Below, piece by piece: positions 44,778-57,091 of a DNA stretch of 64,000 nt; positions within the stretch are counted from its first letter, which is position 1, and every line of letters starts with the position of its first letter. This DNA comes from Pollenia angustigena (taxonomy: Eukaryota; Arthropoda; Insecta; Diptera; Polleniidae): contig OV884056.1 in NCBI GenBank assembly GCA_930367215.1, positions 87,245,285 to 87,309,284 of the forward strand, written 5' to 3'. The position numbers and the translations under genes are program-made. Below the pieces are notes generated by a model, which was given only the letters and a program-made list of their open reading frames with translations, was not told the origin of the DNA and made no database searches.

Positions 44778-45620
44778 TCGGGTGATTTTTAAGAACTATA
44801 GGAAAGTTAAAAAAAAACACATTAAATTCAGAAAAATGCATGAAATCTTTATTTGAATCGATAGTACGGTCCATATTATTTAATGTTTGAAGATTATTTC
44901 ATGCAAATGTTGACCGTGACTGCGCCTCAAATGGTCCATCCGCTTAGTCCAATTTTGGCATACTCTTTCCAACATTTAGGCCGGTATCTCATGAATAAAT
45001 GCTTCAATGTTGTCTTCCAATGCGTTAATTGAAGCGGGCATGTGTGTATAGAAATGAGCTTTAACATAGCCCCACCAAAAGTAGTCTAAAGGCGTTAAAT
45101 CCCACGATCTAGGCGGCCAATTGACCGGTCCCGAACGTGAAATAAAATGTTCACCGAACTCGCCTCTCAATAAGTTCATTGTTAAGCGTGCTGTGTGGCA
45201 TGTAGCGCCGTCTTGTTGAAACCACATGTCATGCAAGTCAAGCTCTTGCATTTTGGGCAAAAAAGTGGGATATCATCTCACGGTAGCGCTCACCATTCAC
45301 AGTTACGTTACGATTCGCATCATCTTTGAAGAAGTACGGTCCAATGATGCCACCAGCCCATAAACCGCACCAAACTGCGACTTTTTCTGGATGCATTGGT
45401 AGCTCTTGCAATGCTTCTGGCTGATCTTCACTCCAAAATCGACAATTCTGCTTATTAACGTACCCATTGATCCAAAAATGACCTTCGTCGCTGAGCACAA
45501 GAAGCGCGCGATGAACTTTCTTAACAGAGCACGCATTTTGATAATAAAATTCAATAATTTGCAAGCGTTGTTCGTTTGTAAGACGATTCATGGTTAAATT
45601 AGAGACCAAACTGAAGATGT
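44778..45620 (-). mobile_element. Mariner-family deletion derivative, copy 2 (one end lost)
   Basis: Left terminus TCGGGTGATTTTTAAG with TA before it (44776-44777). Similarity to copy 1 stops at about 45620, so the other terminal repeat is missing. It carries the same internal deletion as copy 1. Confidence 0.85.
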
Positions 45621-45633
45621 TAAACCTATTCAT
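44976..45633 (-). pseudogene. Internally deleted mariner-type transposase (copy 2)
   Basis: The frame from 45633 matches copy 1 through the KKVHRAL-LVLSDEGHFW junction and retains GGIIGPYFFKDDANRNVTVN, which copy 1 lost in part. After NARA a stop separates it from the second frame (45260-44976) with QELDLHDMWFQQDGATCHTA, SRSGPVNWPPRSWDLTPLDY and MPASINALEDNIEAFIHE. The deletion removes most of the DNA-binding domain and the first catalytic Asp region. Confidence 0.85.
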
Positions 45634-45639
45634 CTCGCA

Positions 45640-45826
45640 CTTATTGTGTCGGTTTTGACGAATTTACGCAACAAACTCTTTTTCGTCCCAGTTGCGTTTA
45701 TACAATGAATAAAGTTTTACTTAAAAATTAAATTTCGCGATTTTTGGCGAATTTTTCTTAAGAAAAATAAATTCGGCGAATTTTAGCGACAAAAGTGAAA
45801 AAATATCTGACAACCCTTATTTATAC
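45640..45826. mobile_element. Truncated right end of the 47.1-kb hAT family
   Basis: Ends AAAATATCTGACAACCCT, like the terminus at 48031, and carries several GGCGAATTTT words. The left part is missing. Confidence 0.6.
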
Positions 45827-46179
45827 AGACATAAGTATACGCCAAGGTATAAGAATTTATTATTATGAAAAACGGGGAAATACGGAGAATTAAATTTCTT
45901 TTTCTTACTTTTCCGTTCTATATGTGGTACCTTTTGAATATTCTATAATATTGAACTTAGAAACATCAGCTTCAGAGAACTGCAAAATCACTATTTTTCT
46001 TGATTTATTCATACGCTCAAATTTTCATTCACTCTTTGCTTGCAAAACAAATTTCAACGTTGGTAATTTTTACATCGTTTCGTACACATTTGATTTTTGC
46101 ATGTATTCGTTTTTTATTGAAAGTGCTTTCTTTGCATTTTTGTTGCGCACGCAATATAACACAACTGTGTAAATTCAAA
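45827..46179. other. Spacer without recognised content
   Basis: AT-rich; overlapping frames here have no recognised domain. Confidence 0.35.
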
Positions 46180-46700
46180 GGGCACTGCTACACGTTCAAT
46201 AAATATCGTGATATTTCTAGTATCATGATATTTATTGAACGTGTAGCATGCAATATTGATGGATCGCATTCCATATCGCAGAATGGCCTAAAATATGAAA
46301 TCCAGATCACGGATCGTGGATTGCGTGATAAATATTGAACGTGTAGTATTTTCATGATATTAAATCATGATACGTCAGTAAAAACTGGCAAATAAAAGAA
46401 AATACGCAGTGGAAAAAATCAAACAAATGAAAAGTAAAACACAATTGACAAAATTTGTGTATTTTTTGCTCCAAATTTTTCTTTCCACTTTTTTCTTCAA
46501 TGAAAAAGCAAGCAAAATAGCTAAATAGGCTTTCTTTTGGGTTTCTCGCGACATTGATCAACGACCCGCACAGCACAAAAATAACATTAATACTGACGCG
46601 ATAAATATTGAACATGTAGCATACGCCCGTGATCCATCAATATTTTGAAATGGATCGCGATCCAAATATCACGATAGTTATTGAACGTGTAGCAGTGCCC
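46180..46700. mobile_element. 521-bp foldback element with repeated end motif
   Basis: Ends GGGCACTGCTACACGTTCAA and TTGAACGTGTAGCAGTGCCC are perfect inverted repeats. The motif ATATTTATTGAACGTGTAG recurs at about 46230, 46325 and 46600 in variants, indicating internal duplication of an end. Confidence 0.82.
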
Positions 46701-46744
46701 AAAAGGAACACATTCTTATACTTTTGCATTCAAGTAGTCATTGT

Positions 46745-46824
46745 CCACTCGATGAGACGCTTTTTTAACATTAACAACAATAAACCACTCGATGAGACGC
46801 TTTGTTAAAATTAACAACAATAAA
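46745..46824. repeat. 40-bp tandem duplication
   Basis: Two units starting CCACTCGATGAGACGCTTT at 46745 and 46785 with two differences. Confidence 0.85.
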
Positions 46825-47096
46825 AACAACAATAGCAAGAATACATTGTACCTACTTACATACAGAACTACTGTACTTTTTAAGATGAAAAAAAAAGTAT
46901 GTTTCTATGGAAATTGTTTGTACCTACATATGTGCGTTTAGTTTCATTTAAATTTTTTTTTTTTCTTGTACTACATAGTTATTGCTGAATGTCTTCATGA
47001 TTTCTGGCTTTTTTGTTTGTATTTTTTTTTTTCTTTACATACAACACATCTTTATTAAAAACGAAGCTAACGATGGTATAAAATGTAAACTATAAA

Positions 47097-48031
47097 CAGG
47101 GCTGTCAGATATGGCGATTTCTCGCCAAACGTGGCAATTTTGAAACGTGTTTGGCGATGGGATTTTCCATTTGGCGACTGGCGACTTTTGTGGCGATTTT
47201 TGATATAACTGGCGATTTACTTGGCTATTTTTACCATTCATATTATTTCAGCGATTTTGAAATAAAAAATTTGCACTTTTATTTACAAAAGCGGAGTTAG
47301 GCCTCTCCAGCTAAATATATATAAATACATACTTATAGATTTTTGAACAGTTTGTCCTTTTTTGTTATCATTACTAGTTTAAAAAAAATCTGGCTAATTT
47401 TTTTCACATGATTTTTGTTTTATTATCATTTTAAGTGATTTATTCAGTCACTTTTTAATTCCAAGTTTTAAAAAACTGCAGTCGAAACCAAAACCTGTCT
47501 AACAAAAACGAAAATGTGTCTAAAATTTTTCGCTTTTTGATATGGTTTGACAGCGACTATTCACATTTAATGAATTACAAGTTAAAAAAAAATTTTTTTT
47601 GGCCAATGACAAATGAAAAAGTGGAAGAGATGGCAGCTTTTCAACTTCGACTGCAGTTTTTTAAACACTGCTTAAATCTAATAGTACGTATGCAGGTCAA
47701 AACAATAGTAATGTAATCGATGAGCCTGAAGTGATCTTATAGACTTGTGTGCTTAATTTAAGTTTTTTTTAACTGAATAAATGATCTCCATTTTATATTA
47801 TTTAAAAAAAAATAACGGTTACTAAACAAAATTTCTTTCGGCGATTTTTTGTATTTTTCTCAGTTTTTGGCGATTTTTGACTGCAATATTATATCAGTTT
47901 TTTTTTTGTATGCAAAATTTAATTAAAAAATAAAAAGATTTCGAAAACTGAACAAAATTGACGTTTGGCGATTTTTGGCGATTTACGACATCCGGTTTGG
48001 CGATGGAGCTCAAAAAAATCTGACAACCCTG
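47097..48031. mobile_element. 935-bp hAT-type element with perfect 8-bp duplication
   Basis: ACTATAAA lies on both sides (47089-47096, 48032-48039). Ends CAGGGCTGTCAGATATGG and AATCTGACAACCCTG are inverted repeats. Both subterminal regions carry many copies of TTGGCGATTTTT, a typical layout of hAT binding sites. A 66-codon frame at 47516-47716 has no recognised hAT motif, so it is non-autonomous. Confidence 0.88.
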
Positions 48032-48233
48032 ACTATAAATAACAAAGCACGATGTGCATTATTTGAATGACAGCAAACCACCAGCGAATATTTGCGGTTG
48101 CGCAAGTTTGATTGTATGACCGCAAGTGAGTGTATTTGTTGCTGTTCATATAATGCGATTTTTTTTGCAATTGCACAAAGCCGTTCTCTGATCAGCTTAA
48201 AGGTGCAGGGTCCTGAGTGAATTAGAACTATAA

Positions 48234-48384
48234 TGCTGGGTACACACAGTGCAACCTACATGCAATCTGTTTCAATGCAACCTCAAAATATCAAAGCGTT
48301 CGGATGTTGATGCAATCTGGAATGAATGAAAATGGATTTAATTCACTAGATTGCGTAAATGCGTTGCATAGTGTGTACCCAGCA
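48234..48384. mobile_element. 151-bp MITE, TAA target duplication
   Basis: Ends TGCTGGGTACACACAGTGCAA and TTGCATAGTGTGTACCCAGCA, with TAA at 48231-48233 and 48385-48387. Confidence 0.82.
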
Positions 48385-48476
48385 TAAGACGAAAAATATT
48401 GAAACTTTGTTAAAACCTAAAAACATAAACTTTGGCATATAAATACATATGTCTAAGAAAGAAAGGGAGGCGCTAA

Positions 48477-49112
48477 AGCCCTTATGTCACTACATTTTTT
48501 ATTCATTAATTGATATAGAATTGATAGAAAGAAACATTAATAGTTTTTAGTTTTGTTTTGGTCTTGTTATGGTTTTGTTTCAGGGATGGCGTTGAGAATT
48601 TTTAAAATTGTACAAACAACCTTTGAAAATTGTACTTTTTTACCCTAATTGTACTAAAAGATATTTTTAGTTGAAATTAATTTTATTTATGTTCTTAAAA
48701 AAAACACCACAAAAAGGTATTAAAAATCTTAGTTTAAAAAATATCAACAAAAAACTGCAATTAAAACAACTTAGCCATCTCTGCTCTGTTAATTTTATCA
48801 AATATTGCCAACTTTTTGTTTATGAGAAACCTTAAAAAAAAGCGGTAAATCGCTGAATTTGCCCATAAACCGATGATTCAGCAACACTTTTAATATTTCA
48901 AGCTTGAAATGTCAATTTTAAGTTGAACTATTTTACATTTTTTTTGACAAAACTTAATTTTTTATCGATAACTTTAGTAAAATTTTTGACAGTTTGCCAT
49001 TTATCTTAATACAGCTGAACCGTTCGCACTTGGTAAATTTTTCTATTACTTTATATTTGCACTGTTCACCAAAACTTGAACAATGCATTAAAAATGTAGT
49101 GTCATAAGGGCT
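48477..49112. mobile_element. 636-bp MITE, TAA target duplication
   Basis: Ends AGCCCTTATGTCACTACATT and AATGTAGTGTCATAAGGGCT are perfect inverted repeats. TAA is at 48474-48476 and 49113-49115. The interior includes a CAGGGATGGCG-type stretch at 48582 that may be another inserted end. Confidence 0.85.
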
Positions 49113-49115
49113 TAA

Positions 49116-51227
49116 CGAAGTAGTGGGTTAAATGCTGGTGTTTGCCCATTCCAACAAACTTTGAAGTCTGTATTTTTAAGTCAAACTATTTGTTTTTTAA
49201 TTTTGCAGCAATTGTTACCCTTTCTAAAGCAAATTTAAAATAAAAATTGTTCGCTGTGCTTTTTTCTTTTTGTTCGGTTTAATTTACAGTTTAACACATT
49301 TCGAAATGCTACAAATATTTCCTAATGATTTTCGTTTATTTGTTAAAATGTCAGCCAACAAAAAAAAAAAAAAAAAAATATTTCCTCTCTTAAAAAAACA
49401 CTCCTTTCACATTTTAAATTTAACACCACAATCCCAAAAGAAAACATTAAAAAAACATTTATTTAAATACTCACATATTCCATCCATACAACGATATTTT
49501 TGTTCACTTATGTATTCATACAAACAATTATCATACAAATTTGTACAGATTCATTCAATTTGAAGAAATTTGTCATCATATTTTGATGTCTGTATTACAA
49601 TGGTGAATTACGGTTAAAGAAAACTTTGGAGAGGAATGCATTTGTTGAAAGTCCCTCTATTTGGAAAAGGAAAGTTGAGGAAAATTTGTTGGAGCAAAAG
49701 AATGGCTTAATATTTTAATATGTAAAGAAGAGCAGTTTGAACGAACTTAAGAACCAGTAGCGACTTAATTGGATGATATCTAAAAGGTAAACCGCACGAA
49801 AATATCATAATTTTATGAAGAAAATCTTAAAACTTGTGTGAATAGTGTGAAAGGGGCTTTATGACTTATTTGCTTTGGAAAACCGGCAGCAGGCCGATTA
49901 GCATCCTTTGCCTTCCAAATTCACACCTATTCCACCAAGCATAAAAGTCATAATTCTGTCCTACAATTAAAAAAAAGTAAAACTTTGAAAAGAAAACATT
50001 TTTGAAAACTTCCCTATTAGAAAAAGGGAAGCTGAAAAATATAAGTGGTTGTAGAGGTTCATAATTTAATATCGATAAAAAAAATGTTGGAAATTGGAAA
50101 AGTATTTATTCTTAATCCTTACAAATCCTTAAGGAATCATAATCTTAAAGACAACTGTGTGTAGAATTATTCTGCCAATTATCACGGTCCCCTTTTTTGG
50201 CACTTGTCAATATAGTGACCCAAAAATTCGTTTTTCACTCAAAATCTTTAAATCGGATAAACTTAACACTGACAATTTTGCAGTTTTCTTTATTTTTTGT
50301 CACTTGTTCTGCAATTTATTTACTTTGTGTTGAACATTTTTCCATTTATTTTGTTCGTTTTGTCATTTTAAGGTTTTTCTTCAAAGACCCTCTAATTTTC
50401 TCTCGTATTTAACACTTGAATAACCTGGAAAATGCTAAATGAACACAAATGCTACGTTTTGTTGCTGCCTTTTATCTGTTCCTTTTCATATTATCTGAGT
50501 TGTTGTAAAAATGAATTGTTGAAATGTTAAAGCCACAGTCAGCGTATGAGTGGCATGCAACGAAAAGGCTTTTGAACTCTTTTTATTGTTTGTGAAAAAT
50601 CAGTTGTTTGCGCATGCGCAAATGTGGTAAGAAAATAAAAGAAAAGAAGTTTGCCATATTTTCTTAATGAGCAAAAAAAAAAAAAAAGAAAAAGAATAAC
50701 AGATGTGCCAAGGCTCTATTACTGTTTGTATAGAAAAGAAAAAAGAGAGAAAAGAAAACTGGGGTGAAAATATTTTTACCAACAAAAGTTTACAAGGAAA
50801 TAATTGTTTTATCCCATTTCTTTGGTTAATTTCAAAGTTTGTAAAGGCTTCTCACCGAAGCAATTAAATATTAGTTTAACACTACCGCAATCACGCATAA
50901 GAAATTTATTCGATTGAAAGTGTAATTAAAAATTCCTTTAACAAAGGTTGTTATGTCCCTGCCAGTCCATGTAAAACATACCGATACACAAAATTGTATT
51001 TGTCGGTCAACGGCTGACCGTAGGCGCCATATAAAAACTTATGGTCTGGTCTACGATGTTGATCGCAATCGCTTGCTAGCATTTTCAACAATAAACAGCT
51101 GATTTCAGTTTGCCCGTCTAAAGACGCAGTTTGACCCTTTTTTTAGCGGCCTGCGATTTTTTGTGAGACTTTTTTTTTCGACCTTTTACCATTTTTTTGT
51201 AAAGTGTCTCACAAAAAACATTTAATT
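49116..51227. other. Anonymous AT-rich DNA
   Basis: No gene recognised. Poly-A runs near 49361-49378 and 50675-50690; no element ends found. Confidence 0.4.
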
Positions 51228-51575
51228 TGCAGTAAAGGCGAGCGAGTCGCTGGAACACTTTCTCTGCCACTGTTCAGGCCTTTGTAGAGTTAAGATCCAA
51301 GCACCTCGGGAACGATGTCATGCTCGACTTAGGATCCCTGATGAACGTCGACTGGAAAACCTAAAGGAATAACGTCCAGGAAACTAAGGTTTTTTACGCC
51401 GGACGTTAGGTCCCCCCAAAAAGTTGGTGGTATTACTAGCACCTAAATCTCCATGTTCTTAAGGAGCGCACAACAAGCCCAGTAGATGCCTATATGTAAA
51501 TCACTCTGATATGCGGTTGCATCCTTAATGCTTCATCCTCCTTCTGACCTTAGCTAACCTAACCTATTATTTTTA
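51228..51575 (+). mobile_element. LINE 3' end, related to the 31.6-kb insert
   Basis: The frame begins ESLEHFLCHCSGLCR, the zinc-knuckle tail of an I/LOA/R1-like LINE, then decays. It ends TAGCTAACCTAACCTATTA, like the other copy's tail. Most of the element is missing at the 5' side. Confidence 0.72.
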
Positions 51576-51805
51576 TAAAAAAAAAAATCGTCAAAATGAC
51601 GTCGTCAAAATTTAAAAGCAATTCACAGATTTTTGTTTCTTTGGCAACAATTTTATTGCAACCTAGTCATGTATACAATATACCTGAAAAAATACGTCTG
51701 TTGTAAACAACCCCTCATAATTTAGTGTGCTACATATTTTGAATTTAAATCAGCTGATTTAAAACAAATATAAAAAATAAATATTTACCATATAATCCAT
51801 GAATT

Positions 51806-52567
51806 AAACAAGTCAGAGTGCTATATTCGGCTGTGCCGAATCTTTGATACCCTCCACCGACAGTTAAATTATTTTAGGAGCGATATCTAGTTACATGATA
51901 TCTATTTATTATCAATTTATCTTTATAAAAACGGACATCAGCCTTAAAATTGGTTGCGATTTAGATACATGTATGTATATTCAATTATTGACCGACAATC
52001 AGAAAGTTGTATGCTTTTTTTTTAGCAATTTTTACTAGCTTGAGTAAAATATCATGATTCGTAACAGTCTAAGCCTAACTTAAATAATTTTCAGTAGGGG
52101 AATTTATATTTCAGCCATGGTGAGATCCTTAAATTCTGCAGAGTGATTTCTGCTATATCTAATCCTATAAAACTGTTCAATTTTATTCTGATAGCATAAT
52201 TTATGACGGTTTTAGGCGTACTAAACTGTATTCCGGTAGTAGGGTTTATATGGAGCCTAGGGTTAATTATCGACCGATCTTCATGAAATTTTACAGTGTT
52301 ATTTCTAGTACCATAAAACTGTGAAATGCCAAATTTTGTTATGTTAGCGCTATTAATTATGGTTTTAGGCTTACTAAACTGTTTTCCGGGAGTAGGGTTT
52401 ATATGAGGCCTAAGGTAAATTATAGACCGATCGTCATGAAATTTTACGGTGTCATTTCTAGTCCTAAAAAACTGTGACATGCCAAATTTTGTTATGATAG
52501 CATTATTAATTATGGTTTTGGGCTTACTAAACTGTTTTCCGGGAGTAGGGTTCATATGAGGCTTAGG
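51806..52567. repeat. Hairpin-ended repeat with 153-bp tandem units, truncated
   Basis: Begins with the hairpin end AGTGCTATATTCGGCTGTGC then CGAATCTTTGATACCCTCC and continues into about three 153-bp units. It is the inverse of the repeat at 1476-2394 and lacks the second end. The long minus-strand frame 52555-52091 is these units read in phase. Confidence 0.78.
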
Positions 52568-52969
52568 GTCTCGTAGCCGCGGGTTAAATTCGAATGTTAT
52601 CCGGATAAAACTATACCACCAACTGCGACGGCTACAAAAACTAATGCGGCTGATTTCAGCATAATAAACATAGCAAGCTGAGTGCTATTAATTAAAGAAA
52701 CTTTTTGTTTACAAGGCAACAACAATATTTTTAAACCATTGTAAAATGTTAGAACATTATGACAATATACATGTGAATACCCCAAATGTATTTTAGAAAT
52801 TTAAAGCAAAAATTTAAAAAGCCAAAAAGCTTCTTAAAACAAAAAATTGTGGTGCTTGCAGCGCTCATTTGACAAAATTATTACTGACCCCCCGAGTCAA
52901 TGAAAGAAGAAGTTGTCGTAAAACATTTGAATATTTGGCTCTTACTTAAAAAATAAAATTTATTTTTAC
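52568..52969. other. Spacer without recognised content
   Basis: AT-rich. No frame of interest. Confidence 0.3.
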
Positions 52970-53560
52970 TATCAAAGTAATTTTTCGGAATACAAAATTT
53001 TAATTTAAAAGATTTTTTATTCGTGCTTAATTCCCAATTTTTATTCTTGATAAAAAGACTGAAATTTATTGTTGATGGGATAAGCTATTCCTATGCGCAT
53101 TTCACTGATTGCTTAGGCCAGATCGTCACGAAACTTCATCCAAAGATTTTAGAAAAACTAAAGATATTAAACCAAATAAAACTGCTACGCGTTTAAAAAT
53201 TAAATGCAACAGTTCTACTTGTAATAATATCAAAGTTTAAACAAAAACATTAACAATAAACAGTGAGTTTATCTTTTCTTACATGTTAGTAGGTTAAGAA
53301 AAAACAAAAAACAACCAGCTTTAAATAATAAAACATGTTGCCAGTTTTTAAGCCGTGCACTTGCCTGTTTATTATCAAAGTAATTTTTCGGAATACAAAA
53401 TATTAATTTAAAAGATTTTTTATTCGTGCGTTATTGCCAATTTTTATTCTTGATAAAAACACTGAAATTTATTGTTGATGGGATAAGCTATTCCTATGCG
53501 CATTTCACTGATTGCTTAGGCCAGATCGTCACGAAACTTCATCCAAAAGCTTCTGAAAAA
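52970..53560. repeat. About 400-bp tandem repeat, 1.5 units
   Basis: ATCAAAGTAATTTTTCGG recurs at about 52973 and 53373, and GTTGATGGGATAAGCTATTC at 53074 and 53474. A related block sits inside the hAT-type element at 27.1-27.6 kb. Confidence 0.82.
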
Positions 53561-53986
53561 CAGCAACTGACTGTTTTATTTCAATTGTTTTTTTGATTTG
53601 CTATTCCTTTTAGTAATAAAAAAAAAACGGTAAAAAATAAGACTTTTATTTTCTCAAATGACATTTTGTGCAACTTTATTTTTATAAAAATGATCTTTTG
53701 TGCGAATTTTCCAAAATTCCTAACGGTAACCCTGGCTGATTTGTCCCCCCCTTGAAATTTTTAGCACGACAAGTCGATCGACAATGCAAGCGAGCGTTAA
53801 CCTAAAATTTGCGTCCCACTATGTATGTAATTATTATGCGACCACAAATGTCAAAATCAGTGGCTGAACGAAATAATTTCTTAAAACACCAACACCAAAT
53901 ATTTTTTTTATAAAAATATTTCTGTAAAACAACAAATTTTATTGTTTTGTAAAATATTTTTCTCGAAATTCTATTGTTAAAAACAG

Positions 53987-54219
53987 GGGGCTGATTCTGG
54001 CAGTCGTGATCGAGTACTTTCTCGAATCGAAAGCACATTAATATCTAATTATTTCAGTCAATACTGAACGAATCGGAATTATTTTTTAAGTGTTATAAAG
54101 CATTAATTTGAGTTTCACAATACTGAAAAAATGATTTTGATTCGTTCAGTATCGACTGAAATAAAATTGCTTTCGAATCGAGAAAGAACTCGATCATATA
54201 GCTGCTAGAATTAGGCCCT
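53987..54219. mobile_element. 233-bp near-palindromic MITE, copy 2
   Basis: Starts GGGGGCTGATTCTGGCAG and ends CTGCTAGAATTAGGCCCT. The inner words CTTTCTCGAATCGAAAGCA and TGCTTTCGAATCGAGAAAG pair. Same family as 27878-28107. Confidence 0.72.
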
Positions 54220-54517
54220 AGAGTTTTTTTCTTTACTGTTTAGTTTTCATTTATAGAAAAGCAAGTAAAATTTTTGCTCCCGAAATGGGTGGCTTGTTTT
54301 ATTCTAAAAAACTCACTCTTTTCAGGAGCAAAATTTTTAAGAAACAGACACCAAATTACATTTTTTTAAACAAAATGTCACATTTTTTTGTAGAAAAGAA
54401 CACACCATTAATTAACATGTTTTGACGATTTTTATTTTCAAACAAGCGTTTAATTTGTGGAATATTTGAGGTGGCAATAAAGCCAGTTAACAGTGAATAC
54501 ATAAATGGATTACTTTA

Positions 54518-54660
54518 GTCCGGGCTCACACTATGAAAGTTTTCTTTCCGAAAGGGTGAGTCTGTTGGAGAGAGGGGAGAGAAAACTAACATATTCTGTT
54601 CCCCTCTCACCAATAAACTCAGACTTTCTGAAAGAAAAATTGCATAGTGAGAACCCAGCC
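54518..54660. mobile_element. 143-bp MITE, TTA target duplication
   Basis: Ends GTCCGGGCTCACACTATGAAA and ATAGTGAGAACCCAGCC, with TTA at 54515-54517 and 54661-54663. It resembles the TWA group with GCTGGTTCACAC ends, including a central purine-rich GGAGAGAGGGGAGAG. Confidence 0.75.
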
Positions 54661-55058
54661 TTAGAAACTTTAACCCGTACGATCGATAAGTCGAAAGTTA
54701 TCAGAGCAGTAAAAGCGATGAATGTGACTTGTTGTCGCTCACTTAAGTTGTAGCTGAAAGTTTCGGGAGCATAAAAGCAAATTTTAAGACTTTAATTTAT
54801 AGGTTTGTGACACTAAATGGTTTAACTGCATGTTTCTCGATGTCGAAATAGAAGTTTTTAAGGCGGTTAAAAAAAGGTACGGGATTTTACGAATCCTATA
54901 CGTGGCTTATATCGTATGCAGCTATGAAATTTGGTCTTTATCCCACTTGATCGTAATAATTTTTATTAAAGGTTTTACTCTATAGTACTCTTGTTTTATT
55001 AGAGAGCATTAGAGTAGCAGACGGCTCTATTTTTATGGGAAAGTTTGTTGCCGAAGTT

Positions 55059-55946
55059 TTAGAAAAATGAAACAATTTTGAAGTCCGAATTATTTCTCGG
55101 AAGGTTACCATCTCTCTGGCTGTTACTGTTGTAATTATTATTATTTCTACGTAAATTATTCCTAGGATTGTTATTACCATCTCTATTGTAAGTATTAACA
55201 TTATTACTATTACCTCGTCCGCTATAATTATCACGAAATCTTCTGTTATCAAAAAATCTCCTGTTCTTATTAAAATGCATTATAGAATTTGGTTGTGAAA
55301 CCACCTCTGAAGCTATTTGAATTGCTTCATAAAGACTTTTGGATCTAGCATCCAAAACAGTAACTCTGTGTGGTTCATTTAAACCATTCTTAAAAGTCCT
55401 AAGCGCAACTTGATCATTCATTTTAATAATTGTTTCCCTGCTTTGGGAACCCAGTTCTGTGACCTGTAATTCATTAAGACAAGCTATGAGTGATTCAACC
55501 TTGTTTGCGAATTGTGTTACCGAACCATTTCCTTGCGTCTGTTTTGATAACTCAGTATGCACCGAAGAGAGTGATTTCTTTGGTGAAAACACTTTCCTAA
55601 GGGTACGTTTGAATGTTTCTAGAGAATTTGGTGTCTCTTCTGAAATCAACTTGTTCCTTACTCTGTCTGTAAATTTAGTAGCTAGAACGAACTTGATCAA
55701 CTTACCAACCTCTGTACTATCCCTAAGCGTTTCAGCACAGAATTCTATTATGCCCAAAAAATTACTCATTTGCCCGAGGTCACCATTGAATTCAGGTATT
55801 ATTTTGGAAGCGTCAAGAATGCCAAACAATGCCAAGTCTTTGATTTCTTTTAATTTCCAATAATTTAAAACTTTTCTCTCAATTTCTTCGATATCTTCAC
55901 TCTTTAGTGCAATACCTTTCAACTCTTCAATTTTTTTAAAGTACAT
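55059..55946 (-). CDS. Gag polyprotein of a Gypsy-type LTR retrotransposon, orphan
   Basis: A 295-residue open frame. Residues about 45-225 have the fold pattern of an insect Gypsy gag (IPEFNGDLGQMSNFLGIIEF at about 50-69, later LRTFKNGLNEP-like and EAIQIASEVV). The C-terminal 70 residues are Asn/Arg-rich with RRFFDNRRFRDN and NNNPRNNLRRNNNN, likely nucleic-acid binding; no CCHC knuckle is seen. Gag would assemble the retrotransposon core. A short -1 frame runs past the stop for about 26 codons, but no protease, reverse transcriptase or integrase follows and no LTR was recognised. It is either the remains of a deleted element or a retained gag gene. The intact frame beside missing pol is the notable feature. 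The mdg1/412-like label is tentative. Confidence 0.75.
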   Translation of the reverse strand: MYFKKIEELKGIALKSEDIEEIERKVLNYWKLKEIKDLALFGILDASKIIPEFNGDLGQMSNFLGIIEFCAETLRDSTEVGKLIKFVLATKFTDRVRNKLISEETPNSLETFKRTLRKVFSPKKSLSSVHTELSKQTQGNGSVTQFANKVESLIACLNELQVTELGSQSRETIIKMNDQVALRTFKNGLNEPHRVTVLDARSKSLYEAIQIASEVVSQPNSIMHFNKNRRFFDNRRFRDNYSGRGNSNNVNTYNRDGNNNPRNNLRRNNNNYNSNSQRDGNLPRNNSDFKIVSFF

Positions 55947-56246
55947 ATTTTATAATTTTCTGTATAATTTGGACTTTTCTTTAAATTCATATAAATACCT
56001 ATTAAATTTTATTTTTTCACTTTTAGGAAAAAAATCGACACGTGCTATTTTGTCTCCATTTTGGTAATGAAACGGTTGGTTCAAATATTATTTTTCATTT
56101 GCCATTTAATATTAAATACGCAAAGACTTAGGAGAAAAATTTGTGTATATCCGACGTTTAGTCGGGGGTAGCAAAGCACACCGGGTTACGATACTTCTTT
56201 CTAAATACAAAGTATGTTTGATGCGAATTGGGAGATGTCTTGGGCT

Positions 56247-57091
56247 GCACACAGAAAAAAATCAAGTTAAAAACGTCGAAAACAAGGTTGATTTAAATTT
56301 TTTCGGTGGTGATTTTGCTTCATACGGGTTTCATGTTAATTTAACCTGATTTAACAATAACTGCGAACAACATTTTTTTCTTTTGATATAACTATAATTC
56401 ATGTTAATTTAACATTGCAGTAAAGTTAGAGCAAAATGTAATTTATATTGAAATAACAATCGGAATCACGTTGAATGAAAGTTATTTCCAGTTGAAACAA
56501 CGTGAATTTCATGTAGAATCAAATGGGTTTGAGTGTATTTTAACAGTGTGAAGAAGCTTCAGACAACATTTGCGTTTATGTAAGAATAATTCAAAACCCT
56601 GTAACACATGTTTCACTTATTTTGTATTCTCCTTTGTTAACAGAAGCATCAGCAGAATCGCCCGATATGGTCATCATTCTACTTTGAAAACTTGATGTAC
56701 TATTTAAATAAACAATTTTAATTAAAAGAATACGGGAATTGTCTTCTTTTTATAACATATTTTAAAAGTGAAAATAAAAAATGTACATAATTAAGTAGGT
56801 ATGCATGTTATTTTAACAAGATAAACTTTTGATTTTAATACAAAACAGATTTTTTATAGGTTCAATATTGAATCCAGATTTATTTATATTTTAATATTTT
56901 TTTTTTTATTTTTTTAACAGTGAATAATATTAAATAAACGTAATTTAAGGTTATTTTGATATTTTTTATTAAAAATTAATATGAAATAATGATAAATTTA
57001 AGTAAAGGGCATAATCTTTCTGAAATTTAACATGATTCTCAATCAACATTTTTCCATGTTAATTTTACATGGGTATTTTTTTCTGTGTGTG
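56247..57091. mobile_element. 845-bp MITE with GCACACAGAAAAA ends
   Basis: Ends GCACACAGAAAAAAATC and ATTTTTTTCTGTGTGTG. Flanks CTTGGGCT and TGTGGGCT agree at 6 of 8 positions, so an 8-bp duplication is possible but not clean. Both arms contain CATGTTAATTTAACx words in inverted order. The interior is extremely AT-rich. Confidence 0.65.

Noticed and set aside
54505..54753. 82-codon plus-strand frame
   Set aside because: It covers a palindromic MITE with a purine-rich centre; no domain.
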